Shown: one piece after another, positions 10,393 to 48,794 of the stretch
Layout of the letters: each line of letters opens with the position of its first letter
Position numbering within the stretch: the stretch's first letter is position 1
Assembly (NCBI RefSeq): GCF_029962835.1
Contig: NC_080588.1
Location: 65,124,001 to 65,188,000, forward strand
Origin: Magnolia sinica
Lineage: Eukaryota; Streptophyta; Magnoliopsida; Magnoliales; Magnoliaceae
Direction: 5' to 3'
Length of the DNA stretch: 64,000 bases
Program-made: the position numbers and the translations under genes
The notes under the pieces: generated by a model
What the model was told of the DNA's origin: nothing
Databases searched by the model: none
The model's input: only the letters and a program-made list of their open reading frames with translations

Positions 10393-11389
10393 CTGCTCGA
10401 TCAAAGAAACGTATCTTTATATCTCAAAGAAACTACACCTTAGACTAAAGGAGATTGGTAAGCTAGGCTCCCGACCAACAAACGCTCCTATTGATCATAA
10501 TCATAAGCTACGCCGAAGTGAGGGGAACTGTTACCGAATAAAGAGATGTATCTAAGGTTGGTTACCCGACTGCTCTTATCTCTCTCACCAAATCTGATAT
10601 AACATATGCAGTAAGTGTGGTGGTAGGTTTATGCAGGCTCCACGGGTTCCTAACTTGGAGGTGGTTGATAGAATCTTGAGATATTTGAAGACATCTCCTA
10701 GGAAGGGTCTTTTGTTTGTAGATATGGCCATCTATGCATAAAGAGCTACATAGAGGCAGATTGAGCTGGTGGTAGATGATAGAAAGCTGACTACAGGATA
10801 TTGCACTTTCGTGGGAGGAAATTGATCACTTGGAGAAGCAAGAAACCAATGTAGTGGCTAACTCTAGCATTGAAGCAGAGTACATGCCTATGGAAAATGG
10901 TGTAGTAGAGTTATGATGGCTGAAAATTCTGTCGTGTGGCTTGGGAGTCAAGGCAGATGCTCCTATGAAGTTGTTTTGTCAGAACAAGGCAACCATTAGG
11001 ATAGACAAAATCCAATTTAGCATGATCATACCAAGCATATTGAAGTTGATAGGCCCTTCATCTGTGAGCAAGTTATCTCCCAAGATCTTTGTTTACCATT
11101 TATACCAACTTGAGAATCAACTTGTTGACATTCTCACTAAGGGAACCATTAAGACAGCATTAGAATCTGTTCTTAGACAAAATCCAGTTTAAGATGATCA
11201 TACCAAGCATATTGAAGTTCATAGGTACTTCATTTGTGAGAAAGTTATTTCTCAAGATCTTGTTTACCATTTATACCAACTGAGAATCAACTGGTTGACA
11301 TTCTCACTAAGGGAGCTATTAAGACAACATCAGAATATGTTCTTAGCAAGCTAAGCATGATAGATATCTATGCTCAACTTGAAGGGGAG
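10393..11389 (+). pseudogene. Copia element A, 3' part: end of RT and RNase H
   Basis: The reading resumes with ARSKKRIFISQRNYTLD, then NAPIDHNHKL, then the RNase H region in broken frames (ADWAG-like at about 10760, SIEAEYMPM at 10870, DILTKGTIKTALE near 11130). It is the continuation of the RT that stops at 3034. Stops and small indels are abundant. A 172-bp tandem duplication (11003-11174 and 11175-11346) repeats the last part of RNase H. A tract GAAGGGGAG precedes the LTR. Confidence 0.75.
11003..11346 (+). repeat. 172-bp tandem duplication inside copia A RNase H
   Basis: The phrase AGACAAAATCCA followed by ATGATCATACCAAGCATATT occurs at 11003 and again at 11175. The following text (TTTACCATTTATACCAACT, GACATTCTCACTAAGGGA) is repeated in the same order with about 10-15 differences. 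Confidence 0.85.
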
Positions 11390-11631
11390 TGTTGAGAAAT
11401 GAGGTTAGAATGGCTTTTTTTTGTAATACTAGTACTAATAAGTTGTTTTTTGGTCAGGCGAGTACTAGGAGGGTGTTATTTGTAATCTTTTCCAAAGTTG
11501 CCTATAAAAATAATGAGGGGGCTGACACATCTAGGTTTAAGCTCTCCAAAACTTCTCCTTTTTTCCTTCTTTTCTTCTCTCCTCTTTCATCTCTCTTACT
11601 AGTTCTTTTCCATTTATTTCTTCTGATATCA
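11390..11631 (+). repeat. 3' LTR of copia element A
   Basis: The LTR starts TGTTGAGAAATG directly after the purine tract and ends near TGATATCA. It contains a TATAAAAATA box around 11500 and a C/T-rich stretch (11555-11625) typical of the R/U5 part. The 5' LTR is not present in the window. Confidence 0.6.
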
Positions 11632-12158
11632 TTTTGAATTTGGCCAAGGCAATTGGCAATTGATTTCATTGAAAAAATAAAATGTCGTATATGCACAATA
11701 TGTCCAAAGGCAATATGACCAAAAATATGTTTGTCCCTCCAGAGTGCAATAATGAGTCAACTAATATATTGTGATACATTGAATCTAGAAAATTTCACCT
11801 TTACTCTTGCAGAACTTGGATATTTCTACCCTCCCATATCTATAAATCATAGAAATCGTCATTATTATGGACACATCAAACATTTGGTTTCCACATTTAC
11901 ATACAACATTGAACATGACAAATTCTGTTTTCTCGAACACATGAATACACACAGACTTGCAAAAGTCAAGATTGTGCAGATTCTAAAAAGAGACAGCTGT
12001 GTAATCTCTTCATACTGATGATCTTGCTTTCTTTTTTTTTCATGAATAATGAACAGTTGCATTAGCCCCTGATAATATAGTGGAATTACATGCTTATTAT
12101 TGTAACTTATTCTCTGGTAAAAACAGTAAGCTCTTAAAAGGAAGTACAATAATTTACC
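11632..12158. other. SS5 intron 12 (part), no further feature seen
   Basis: AT-rich unique-looking DNA between the retroelement nest and exon 12. Small ORFs on both strands have no recognisable domain. Confidence 0.4.
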
Positions 12159-39639
<27,481 letters not shown>

Positions 39640-40916
39640 CTTTTCTTATGTTACAGTTGTACACGCGTTTCCACTTCTGAAAAGTGGAACCCATATTCCA
39701 GAAATCCAGACCGTTAATCTATTGTGTCCAAAGATTGATGGATCCTCTATAGAATCCTGTAATATTCGATTTTTATATTTGGGAGATTTTTGATAAGGGA
39801 AATTAAGCAATGTTGTACTCTCAACTGAAAAGGTTACTAACGTTGGTCCCTCAAATAATTAGATCGATGAGATTTTGGTGAGATCTCCATCCACTGTGGG
39901 CTACAACAAATCAATGGTCTGGATTGGCGTAAGGTTGACTTTGTTTGGAAAGTTTAAAACGAGTGTGTACTATGAAAAGGTACGGTGCAACGTATCATAG
40001 CATTCTCCGTTTACGAATTCGAGCAAGTGCAGTTGGATCCCGTGATTCGTTGGGAAAAGAAGAAGCGCATTTGTATACTGAGTAACTCAGCACGCTAAAA
40101 CGTACTGAGTAGACTCGTTGTGGCCCACCTAGAATGTCTGTCTAACCCACGCCGTCCATCCGTTTTTTCAGATTATTTTATTCTACGATTAAAAAATTGA
40201 ACCATATCTAACTCTCAAGTAGAGCACACCATAGTAAACAGTAGGGATAATGATATCCACCCTTGAAACCTCCCTGAAGCCCACAGTGATGTTTATTTGT
40301 CATCCAAACAGATCATAAGGTCATAGAGACATGGATGAAAAGAAAACACAAATATCAGCTTGATTTAAAATATCTGTGGCACTCAGATAAGTTTTCAACA
40401 ATAGATATTCAATTGACACTGTTTCTTATGGTATGGCCCACTTAAGCTTTAGATATGCTTCGATTTTGAAATCATCCCCTAAGATAAGCTAGTAAAACGG
40501 ATGGACGGAGTGGATAAGACACATACATCACGATGGGCCCCGAAGCGTTTACTAGGTACGCCAAAGCGTAAGGAGAAGTGGAGTTGCCAAGTGTTCGTCT
40601 CATTGCAAGAGCGAGTGAAATCGAGCTAGTGCAGTTGCGAAGTGTTCTCGCGTGAGTGGAGAGTGGAGACACGCGAGCGAGGGAGACGAGCTGCTCTGAA
40701 TCCTCTGATCATTAGGTGGAGCATACGCGTGTAAGATTAACGCATAATTAAAGAGAGATTCACCCACGGCTGTGTGGCCCACTTGATGATCAAATCAACC
40801 TGAATTTTGGTATGTACAGAACAGAGGCCCTCTTTTGAGCAGCTTCCGCACATACCTCAGATGACGTGCGTGTACTTGCAAAGTGCCCGATTTTTATCTT
40901 TTTCTTTGAGTTTTTT

Positions 40917-41050
40917 CCGAGAAATTTGGGACTAAGGACCCTACCTTATATCCACTGTTTTTATGAAACGCCACAAACTTTGTTTTGGAACTTAGGCCTG
41001 CACGTGCGGAGACCGAATTTCAGGACGAAAATACCCCTCCTTGTCACTGA
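40917..41050. repeat. Left arm of a distant inverted repeat
   Basis: AAATTTGGGACTAAGGACCC, CACAAACTTTGTTTTGGAAC and GAAAATACCCCTCCTT recur in inverted orientation at about 49303-49432. Confidence 0.75.
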
Positions 41051-41287
41051 TGTGGCTTTTCCTCTCCCTTTCAACGGTTTACTTTTCCTCTCCCTTTCCA
41101 ATGTTGTTTCATCGCCGTTGTTTTCACCCCCTTTCCTCACCCCGTTAGAAAGACCAAAAAAATCCTTTTTATAGGCCCCCTTATCAACATTTCATCTTCT
41201 TCTAAAAATGGTTAGTCTAGTGAAGAAAGCACGCATCACAGGTATATTTTAAACTCAGTTGGGCCCACATTGAATGTATGTAGTATA

Positions 41288-41812
41288 GAAAATGGATTGG
41301 CTATTCCCCCTGACACCAGCCCTGCGGCTGGTGGTCGGTGCTCTGTGGGCCCCACCATGATGTATGTGTTTCATCCATTTTAAAGTTCATTTTAAGGCTT
41401 TATCCTAAAAATAAGAGGGATGTAAATCTTAGATGTACCACACTACAGGAAAACAATACTGATTGGATATCCATCATTTAAATCCTCCTGAGGCCCACTG
41501 TATTGTTTATCTGAAATCCAATCTGTTTATTAGGTCATAAAGACCCAGATGAAGGCTAAAAACAAAGATCATCTTAGTCCAATACTTTTATGGCCACCAA
41601 AAAGTTGTTAATTGTCGATGTTCATTAAACACTGTTTCCTATAATGTGGTCCAATTGGGATCAGGATATACCTCGTTTTTTGTATAATATCATAAAATGA
41701 TATATAAAAATAGATGGATGGCATGGTTGAAACACATACGTCATGATGGGGCCCACAGAGCACCGAACACCAACCATTGGCTGGTGGCAGGGGGAGTAGT
41801 CAATCCATTTCC
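41288..41812. mobile_element. Long-TIR MULE-like MITE, 525 bp, TSD TGTAGTATA
   Basis: Inverted ends of about 85 bp: GAAAATGGATTGGCTATTCC onward against the reverse complement of GGAGTAGTCAATCCATTTCC, continuing through GTGCTCTGTGGGCCCCA. A perfect 9-bp target duplication is at 41279-41287 and 41813-41821. Non-coding core. Confidence 0.92.
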
Positions 41813-41821
41813 TGTAGTATA

Positions 41822-43060
41822 TCCACGTCGTCCATCCATTTTTCTATCTAATTTAAGGGGTTGAGCCCCAAATTGAAGCATATCAAAATATCAAGTGAAT
41901 CATACCACGGAAAACAGTGGGCATAATGATTTTCTAGTTTGCCTCGCTGATTTTATTTTTCCCCGCTCAATTTCATATAGACCTCGCTGATTTTTCAGTT
42001 TGTCCCGCTCAATTTCATGTTTGCCCCGCTCAATTTCATGCTTGCCCCGCTCATTTCCTTGTTTGCCCCACTCAATTTCATGTTTCCCCCGCTCAATTTC
42101 ATGTTTCCCCCGCTGAATTTCATGTTTGCCCCGCTGAATTCCTAGTTTGCCCCACTGAATTCCTAGTTTGCTCCATTGATTTTTTAGTTTGTCCCGCTGA
42201 ATTTCATATTTCTCCCGCTCATTTTTCAGTTTTTCCCGCTGAATTTTTTGTTTCCCCCGCTGAATTTCATGTTTGTCCCGCTGATTTTTTAGTTTACCCC
42301 GCTGAATTTCATGTTTCCCCCGTTGAATTTCATGTTTGCCCTACTCATTTTTCAATTTTTCTCGCTGAATTTCCTGTTTCCCCCGCTGAATTTCATGTTT
42401 GCCCCGCTCAATTTGCAGTTTTTCCTGCTAAATTTCATGTTTCACCTGTTGAATTTCATCATTTGCCCCACTGAATATCATGTTTCCCCCACTGAAAATC
42501 AAGTCGATTTCATGTTTTCCCCGATGAATTTAATGTTTCCCCCGCTGAATTTCATGTTTGTCCCGTCCAATTTCATGTTTACCTTGTTTAATGTCAAGGT
42601 TCCCTCCCTTGAATATACGTGTTCTCAAATGTAAAAATTACAGCATCTATTTAATTTATCCTGATTCAAGATAATATCCCATAAGACCCATATTTGTCAT
42701 TTCAAATTTACGATCTAGCCTTTATAAACTCATCAATTATAACACTATCATTGTCTGTGAAGATTAAATCACCAATGTATAAGGATATCAATAATACATC
42801 ACTATAGTCATTGTGTTAACATGGATAACATGCTCATTGAGATAACTTCTTTGTTTGTTATTAAGCCTATTCATAAGATCATACAAACATGAATTAATAG
42901 AAAACACAATTGTAAGCTTGATCTAAAACTTCTGTGGCCCCTAAGAAATGATGAACATGAGAAGTTCAATTCAAAATTTTCATGTACTGTGGTCCATTTG
43001 AACATTGGATACGTTTAGATATTTGGGATCAAGCCATGAAATTATCTGTTAAGTTTACCT
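41822..43060. mobile_element. Remains of a GGGCCCAC-type MITE split by minisatellite array 1
   Basis: Text typical of the family (CCATCCATTTTTCTATCTAA, ACCACGGAAAACAGTGG) runs to 41930. It then gives way to the 21-bp array, and similar text returns at 42860-43050 (AACACAATTGTAAGCTTGAT, CTGTGGTCCATTTGAACATT). Array 2 begins right after. Confidence 0.5.
41930..42611 (+). repeat. 21-bp minisatellite, array 1
   Basis: About 32 units around the consensus GCCCCGCTGAATTTCATGTTT (here written 21 nt in total), with variants CTCATTTTTCAGTTT and GATTTTTTAGTTT. The period of 21 is kept almost everywhere. Variants are shared with arrays 2 and 3. Confidence 0.95.
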
Positions 43061-43690
43061 CGTTGATTTTCCAGTTTGCCCCGCTGAATTGCATGTTTCC
43101 CTCTCTCAATTTCATGTTTGCCTCGCTGATTTCCTAGTTTACCCCACTCAATTTCGTGTTTGTCCCGGTCAATTTCATGTTTGCCTCGCTCAATTTTCAT
43201 ATTTGCCCCGCTCAAATTCAAGGTTGCCCCGCTCATTTTTATGTTTGCCCTGCTCAATTTCATGTTTGCCCCGCTCAATTCCTAGTTTGCCCTGCTCAAT
43301 TTCGTGCTTGCCCCGCTCATTTTCATGTTTGCCTCATTCAATTCCTAGTTTGCTCCGCTCATTTTCATGTTTGCCCCGCTCAAATTCGTGCTTGCCCCGC
43401 TGAATTTCATGTTTGCCCCGCTTAATTTCATGCTTGCCCCGCTCATTTTCTTATTTGCCCCACTCAATTCCTAGCTTACCCCGCTCAAGTTCCAAGTTTG
43501 CCCCGCTCAATTCCTAGTTTGCCCCATTCAATTTCATGCTTGCCCTGCTCATTTTTATGTTTGCCCCACTCAAATCCGTGCTTGCCCCGCTGAATTCCTA
43601 GTTTGCCCCGCTCAATTTTATGCTTGTCCCGCTCAATTCCTAGTTTGCCCCGCTCATTTTTATGCTTGCCCCGCTCATTTTAATCAATGA
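43055..43690 (+). repeat. 21-bp minisatellite, array 2
   Basis: About 30 units, with AATTCCTAGTTTGCCCC and CATTTTCATGTTTGCCC variants frequent. Starts directly within MITE-like text. Confidence 0.95.
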
Positions 43691-44430
43691 AAAAGCATTA
43701 CCTGATGGTTAAGATGTTTTCAACAATGCAACACTGATTCCAAAGCTCAAAATCTCTAATTTTTGGGTGTTGGGTACAAAAGAGATTTTAGGAATCAGTA
43801 CTCTCAGCTGACTGATATCATACACCAAAGAAATATGTATGTACTTCAATAATGCAGATTGGGTTTTCTAGAAGCCACTTAACCGCATTAAAAAAAAAAA
43901 AACAATCTTGATAATTGATCGATTCAATTGTGTTGTGTCAATGTGAATCATGGCCGTGAATGGGATTATTCTACCACAACTCTTGAGGTTTTGTGGGAAC
44001 CTCTGGATGACCACTAGAGCATCGAAACGAAAGTTCTCTTTAAATCCATAGAGTTATGACATCTTGTGGAGAATGGCTATACCAATGTAACTGTAGCTAA
44101 GACACAGGCATTCGAAGGCCTTCCAAACAAGGGAAGAAAAAATTGTTGTATTAGGTGCAACCATGCAGGTGCTTGGATCTAAACTAATCACCCTCTCAAT
44201 CAACAAAGTAGCAATGATAAAAATAGAGACAATGGACAAGAAAATAACAAATCTAACATCTCTTATTCACTTTCAAAACCAAGATGCATGTATCACGTTT
44301 AACACCAACTAATACTCATATTATTAACATAATCTAGATGCATGTAAGTTTCTAAGTTGCAACTTGCAAGTGATTTTCAATTGTAAGTCACTTACAGTGA
44401 AGTGAGCTCATTTTTAGTTTTTTTATATAT
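43691..44430. other. Spacer DNA, nothing recognised
   Basis: Includes a 61-codon minus-strand ORF (44054-44239) without a domain that I recognise. Confidence 0.35.
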
Positions 44431-44438
44431 ATATATAT

Positions 44439-44981
44439 GGGAAAAGGTAATATGCTCTCGACCTCACGAGTCCGTCCCATGAGGTCAAGTTGTGTGGGCC
44501 CCACCGTGATGCGTTTCGAACATCTACCCCATCAGTCAAATGCATCATTCCATCGTGGGCCTAGGTCTCAAAAATCAAGTCAATCCGTGACTTATGTGGG
44601 CCACACCACATATAGAAGTGGAGAGGGGCCGTGCACCATTAAAAATTCATAACCATTTTTTGGGCCCACCGAGATGTGGTTTGCAAATCCAGCCCATCCA
44701 TTATGTGTGTCCCACTTGGATGAGGGTTCAGACCAAGTTTCAGACGCATGCAAATTTCAGGTGGGCCCCACCAAGTGCTTTTATATGTTTTAACGGTGTC
44801 TTCACATGATTTTAGATGGTATGGCCCACCTGAGTTTCGTATACGGCTGATTTTTGGGATATCTCATAATTTAAAGGGGACCCATCAAATGCACGGTGTT
44901 GATGGTCGACACGCATCACGGTGGGGCCCACACAACCTCACGGGAGCTTATCGTGAGGTCGAGCGCATAGTGCCTTTTCCC
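44439..44981. mobile_element. Long-TIR MULE-like MITE, 543 bp, TSD TATATATAT
   Basis: GGGAAAAGGTAATATGCTCT and the reverse complement of the right end (GGGAAAAGGCACTATGCGCT) begin about 75 bp of inverted repeat through GACCTCACG and GTGTGGGCCCCACCGTGATG. Both sides show TATATATAT, 9 bp, although this could be microsatellite. Confidence 0.85.
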
Positions 44982-44990
44982 TATATATAT

Positions 44991-45376
44991 AGGTGTGTGC
45001 TTAGCAAAACTCTATATTATATGATGCAAGTGATTTTGGATGTAATTTTATCACTGATCTAGGTTTTGTCATTTTTGAAGGTCAAGATAAGATTGCTGAT
45101 TTTAAGATGAAGTTCATGGTCATTGACAGCAAGCATCTTGGTGGAAATGGATTCCAATAGGAAACTAATTCCAAGTATTTATATGGGCCCAAACGCATGT
45201 AAGTTGACATGTTTGATCAATGGTTGTTTTGTCTTTATAGGCACTAGCATCTCAATCTCAATGACTCAACTTGTTGCAAGAGTTGTTCGCCGATATAGCT
45301 TTAGAGGTTGATGTTCGAGCTAGGAGTAAGGAGCCAATGCATTATCTGTTTTTCTTTCGACTTGAAAGGTTTTCAA
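44991..45376. other. Spacer DNA, nothing recognised
   Basis: Short ORFs only. Confidence 0.35.
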
Positions 45377-45888
45377 TTTCATGTTCGCTCCGCTGAATTT
45401 CATGCTTGCCCCGCTCAATTTCATGTCTGCCCTACTTAATTTCCAGTTTGCCCCGCTCAATTTCATGCTTGCCTCGCTGAATTTTCAGTTTGCACCACTC
45501 AATTTCATGCTTGCCCCGCTCAATTTCATGTTTGCCCCGTTGAATTTCATGTGTGCCCCGCTCAATTTCATGCTTGCCCCGCTCAATTTCATGTTTGCAC
45601 CGCTGAATTTTCAGTTTGCCCTGCTCAATTTCATGCTTGCCCCGCTCAATTTCCAGTTTGCACCGCTCAATTTCATGCTTGCCCCGCTCAATTTCCAATT
45701 TGCCCCACTCAATTTCATGTTTGCCCCACTCAATTTTATGCTTTCCCCGCTGAATTTCATATTTGCCCCACTCAATTTCCAGTTTACCCCGCTCAATTTC
45801 AGGTTTCCCCCGCTCAATTTTCAATTTGCCCCGCTCAATTTCATGCTTGCCCCGCTCAATTTCCAGTTTGCCCCGCTAAATTCTTGTG
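45377..45888 (+). repeat. 21-bp minisatellite, array 3 (most regular)
   Basis: About 24 units, mostly GCCCCGCTCAATTTCATGCT plus T. The 21-bp period equals seven codons. The plus strand therefore reads APLNFMF/APLNFML repeats (open 45381-45980) and the minus strand reads GKHEIER repeats (open 45432-45824). Confidence 0.97.
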
Positions 45889-46119
45889 AAAATCCTTTCA
45901 AAGAAAAAAGATTCCTAAATAATATACTTGAGAAAAGAACAATTGGGCATTTTTTAGCTAAGACATACGAGGAAACTTAATATTTTACTAATATAGTGAG
46001 GAACTCATGTACTTGTTAATGAAATAACATGTTCATGTCCACCAATTAAATGATATGAAAAAATCAAGTGCCAAAATCAATGATACTGAGAAAGACTTGT
46101 GCATATTTAGAATTTCCAA

Positions 46120-46619
46120 CAACATTCTCCAAAGACTAGTGCATGAAGCTTTTCTTCCTTGAGACTTTTCAATTCTTCTCTCATTAGCACTGACAAATGA
46201 GCTTTCAAATATGATTCATTAAGAGGAATTCCACAGAGAATCATTCTCAACGCAAGAAAATCATCCATGTCTCTGTGATTCAATGCAGCTGCAATTGTAA
46301 GGACTAGTAATTTGTGGCATTTATCATAGAAGGTGTCAAAAATGTTTTTTTAAAGAACAAATTGCCTAAAGAACATTTTTTAGGTTATTCAGCTGGAACA
46401 AGTGGATGAACAGGTGCATTTCATCTTGCCTTCAACAGCACATCTAATAAGTCTTAAGTAGAAAACATACCTCTCAATGCAATGTGCTTATTGGAACGAA
46501 CATTTCGAGCATCATTCAAAGCATTCCTTAGAAGATCTATAAAATATTCTTTTGGGACACCTCCATAGTTTAGTAGTGAAATAAAAGTCTTATTTAGGTA
46601 CGTTTTTCTTGGCTGGTTG
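46120..46619 (-). pseudogene. Fragment of an RNA-dependent RNA polymerase gene (RDR3/4/5-like), two exons
   Basis: Exon a (46471-46619) reads KTYLNKTFISLLNYGGVPKE then FIDLLRNALNDARN and ends AGAG|GTATGT. Exon b (from 46288 down) follows acceptor ACAATTGCAG and reads AALNHRDMDDFLALRMILCG, IPLNESYLKAHLSVLMREEL, KSLKEEKL. Phases fit. This resembles the segment of plant gamma-type RDRs just before the catalytic region, but what should follow (the GTADPTG and DFDGD parts) is absent here, and so are upstream exons. The intron is retained, so it came as DNA, not as a processed copy. Probably a gene remnant or captured fragment. Confidence 0.75.
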
Positions 46620-47380
46620 CTAAAAAAGGAAGACAAGTAATTTGGATCCAATCTTCACATCACCTTTGCAGATAACAAATAACCGTTACATACAAGCACT
46701 AAAAGTTTGCCTTGATAAATTTCATCGAGGCTTATTTAATGTTTGCCCAGCTTAATTTCATGGTAGATAAGGTCAATTTCATGTTTGCCCCGCTCAAGAC
46801 CGTGACAACCTGAGTGAACCTGACCCCAACTCAAGTTGGGCCAGTTGATCCAAACCCAAGTTGTAGTGAGGGGTAGGTTGGGTTGGGTTGAGGGCAACTT
46901 GAGCCCAACGTGACCTCTAAAGGACCCAACATGACCTCGGGCCTTTGGTATCTACAAAGTTCAACTGCTTTATGGGTTCTTTTTCTCCTCCACTTGACAC
47001 TTTGGTTATTGAAAACTCTTCCAGATATGGTTTGTTGGAGCCAAAGGGAGAACACTTTGGTTATTTGGATTTATATGTATGATTTATAAGGTCATGCTTG
47101 AGTTGAGTATAGGGTTTGTGCACGTGTTTTGCTATGGTTATCGGGAGAATGGTGACCTCTAATCAGCTCTCAGGTGTCCCTTGGACTATCATGATCTTGA
47201 AGCTCAGATGGGCAAAACATTGCCTTTTAAGGTTACATTCTCTATGGTGTCCTAATATTTTGTTTATTTCTTCCTTTTTTCTTTTGTTTTGTTTTGCTTT
47301 ATTCATTTATTTATTTTTGCATCAGGTGTGAAGAAGAAAGTTAATAAAGTAATAGTACTTGTAGGGAAAATAGAGGAGAA
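46620..47380. other. Spacer with a scrap of the 21-bp repeat and an AACTTGAG/GGTTGGGTT stretch
   Basis: 46737-46800 has three diverged 21-bp units. 46800-46940 carries CAACTCAAGTTGGG and GGTTGGGTTGGGTTG words, a style seen in another MITE-like family. Confidence 0.45.
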
Positions 47381-48775
47381 AATGACCGTAGAGCTATGGC
47401 TACGGATTATAACCGTAGCGATAGATTGTCGATAATATCGACCATAGTTCGATAATATCGAAGATGAATGCCAAATTATTCAACAACAAACTCAGAAAAT
47501 GGATGAATTTTTTATAATATCGAGATATGTTCGATAGTATCGAGCATAAGTCATCGATAATATTGAGACATGATCGATAGTATCAATAATTAAAATTAAG
47601 TAAAGAGCGTAGACTTATAGCTACGGATTATAACCGTAGCAATAGGTACTGTAGCCGATCTGGCATTAACTACAACAGGAAAAAAAATTTATAGCCTTTT
47701 AGGGACTACAATTATGGCTACGTCTATAATCCGTGGCTATAGCTTCAATACATATCGAAAACATTACAATATGTTTCGAAAATTGCAGGATTTTTTAGGC
47801 AAACTCGTTGGACAGTTCTAGACTTTTTCGAGTAGTCGATCTGGCATCAATTGCAACAGGAAAAAAAATTTATAGCCTTTTAGGGACTACAGTTATGGCT
47901 ACGTCTATAATCCGTGGCTATAGCTTCAATACATATCGAAAACATTACAATATGTATCGAAAATTGCAGGCTTTTTTTAGGCAAACTCGCTGGACAGTTC
48001 TAGAATTTTTCGATAATATCGAAAGACTTTTAATATATTGAAGCTACGGTTATAGCTATGGTTATAATCCATTCAACTTTTTTACTTAGAGTTACTTAAT
48101 CAATTCAGCTTATGAAGTAGAAACCAAGATAAGCTGCTTAATGCATAGGTAGCTTATATCAAGTTACTTACAACCCAAACTCCTCCGTATCGACACTATT
48201 TTCCCAACTTTTATCTCATATTAAGGCTAAAGTAGTTGACCTGATGGAATCTTGGAAAATAATCAAGTTGGTTGGCTAAAGTAGCTTCTCCTACCCCAAA
48301 ATCATATTTGGTAAGTCAAGTAACTAATTTTGGTTTAGTACATATTCTTGTTAAATGAATAAAGAAAGAAGTGAAAAAAAGAGAGAAAAAAAAAATTATA
48401 TGCTTATATGTATATATTTATATAAATATGTATTAGAGGAAATTGTAGGTAGCATAAAGTTCTCCATGTAAAAAAAAAAAATTTGTAGACTTGTACGAAC
48501 TGCAGTTATTGCTACGGCTATAATCCGTAGCTATAGCTTCAATACATCTCGTAGTATCAATTTTCGATATACTGCGATATATATCGAAAATTGCAGGATT
48601 TTTTAAAGCAAACTCGCTGAACTGTTCTGGACCTTTTTTAATTATGTCAAAAGACCTTCAATAGATCGACGTACATATCGAAAGATCTTCGATACATGGC
48701 AAAGGACATATCCAAAAAGCATGGCTGCGGTTTTAGCTACGGTTATTATCCGTAGCCATATATTCCTGGCTCTTT
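47380..48775. mobile_element. Element with GCTACGG...CCGTAGC palindromic subterminal repeats
   Basis: Words GCTACGGATTATAACCGTAG and GCTACGGCTATAATCCGTAG occur near both ends (47395-47440, 47615-47640, 48505-48535, 48735-48760). A 183-bp unit is tandemly duplicated (47651-47833 and 47834-48016), with a third diverged copy at 48460-48620. A phrase ACTACAACAGGAAAAAA resembles CACTA termini, but no ends or 3-bp TSD were fixed. Includes a scrap of the Tourist family (48060-48190). Confidence 0.5.
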
Positions 48776-48794
48776 TTTTTTTTTTTTTTTGGGT

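Noticed and set aside
44054..44239. Further RDR exon
   Set aside because: The 61-codon frame has hydrophobic text with no match to RDR motifs I know and no fitting splice sites.
41930..45888. CRISPR-like array
   Set aside because: Repeats are contiguous without spacers, in a plant nuclear context.
45381..45980. 199-codon ORF as a protein gene
   Set aside because: It is only the 21-bp minisatellite read in frame; the opposite strand is open as well, and there is no unique sequence or gene structure.
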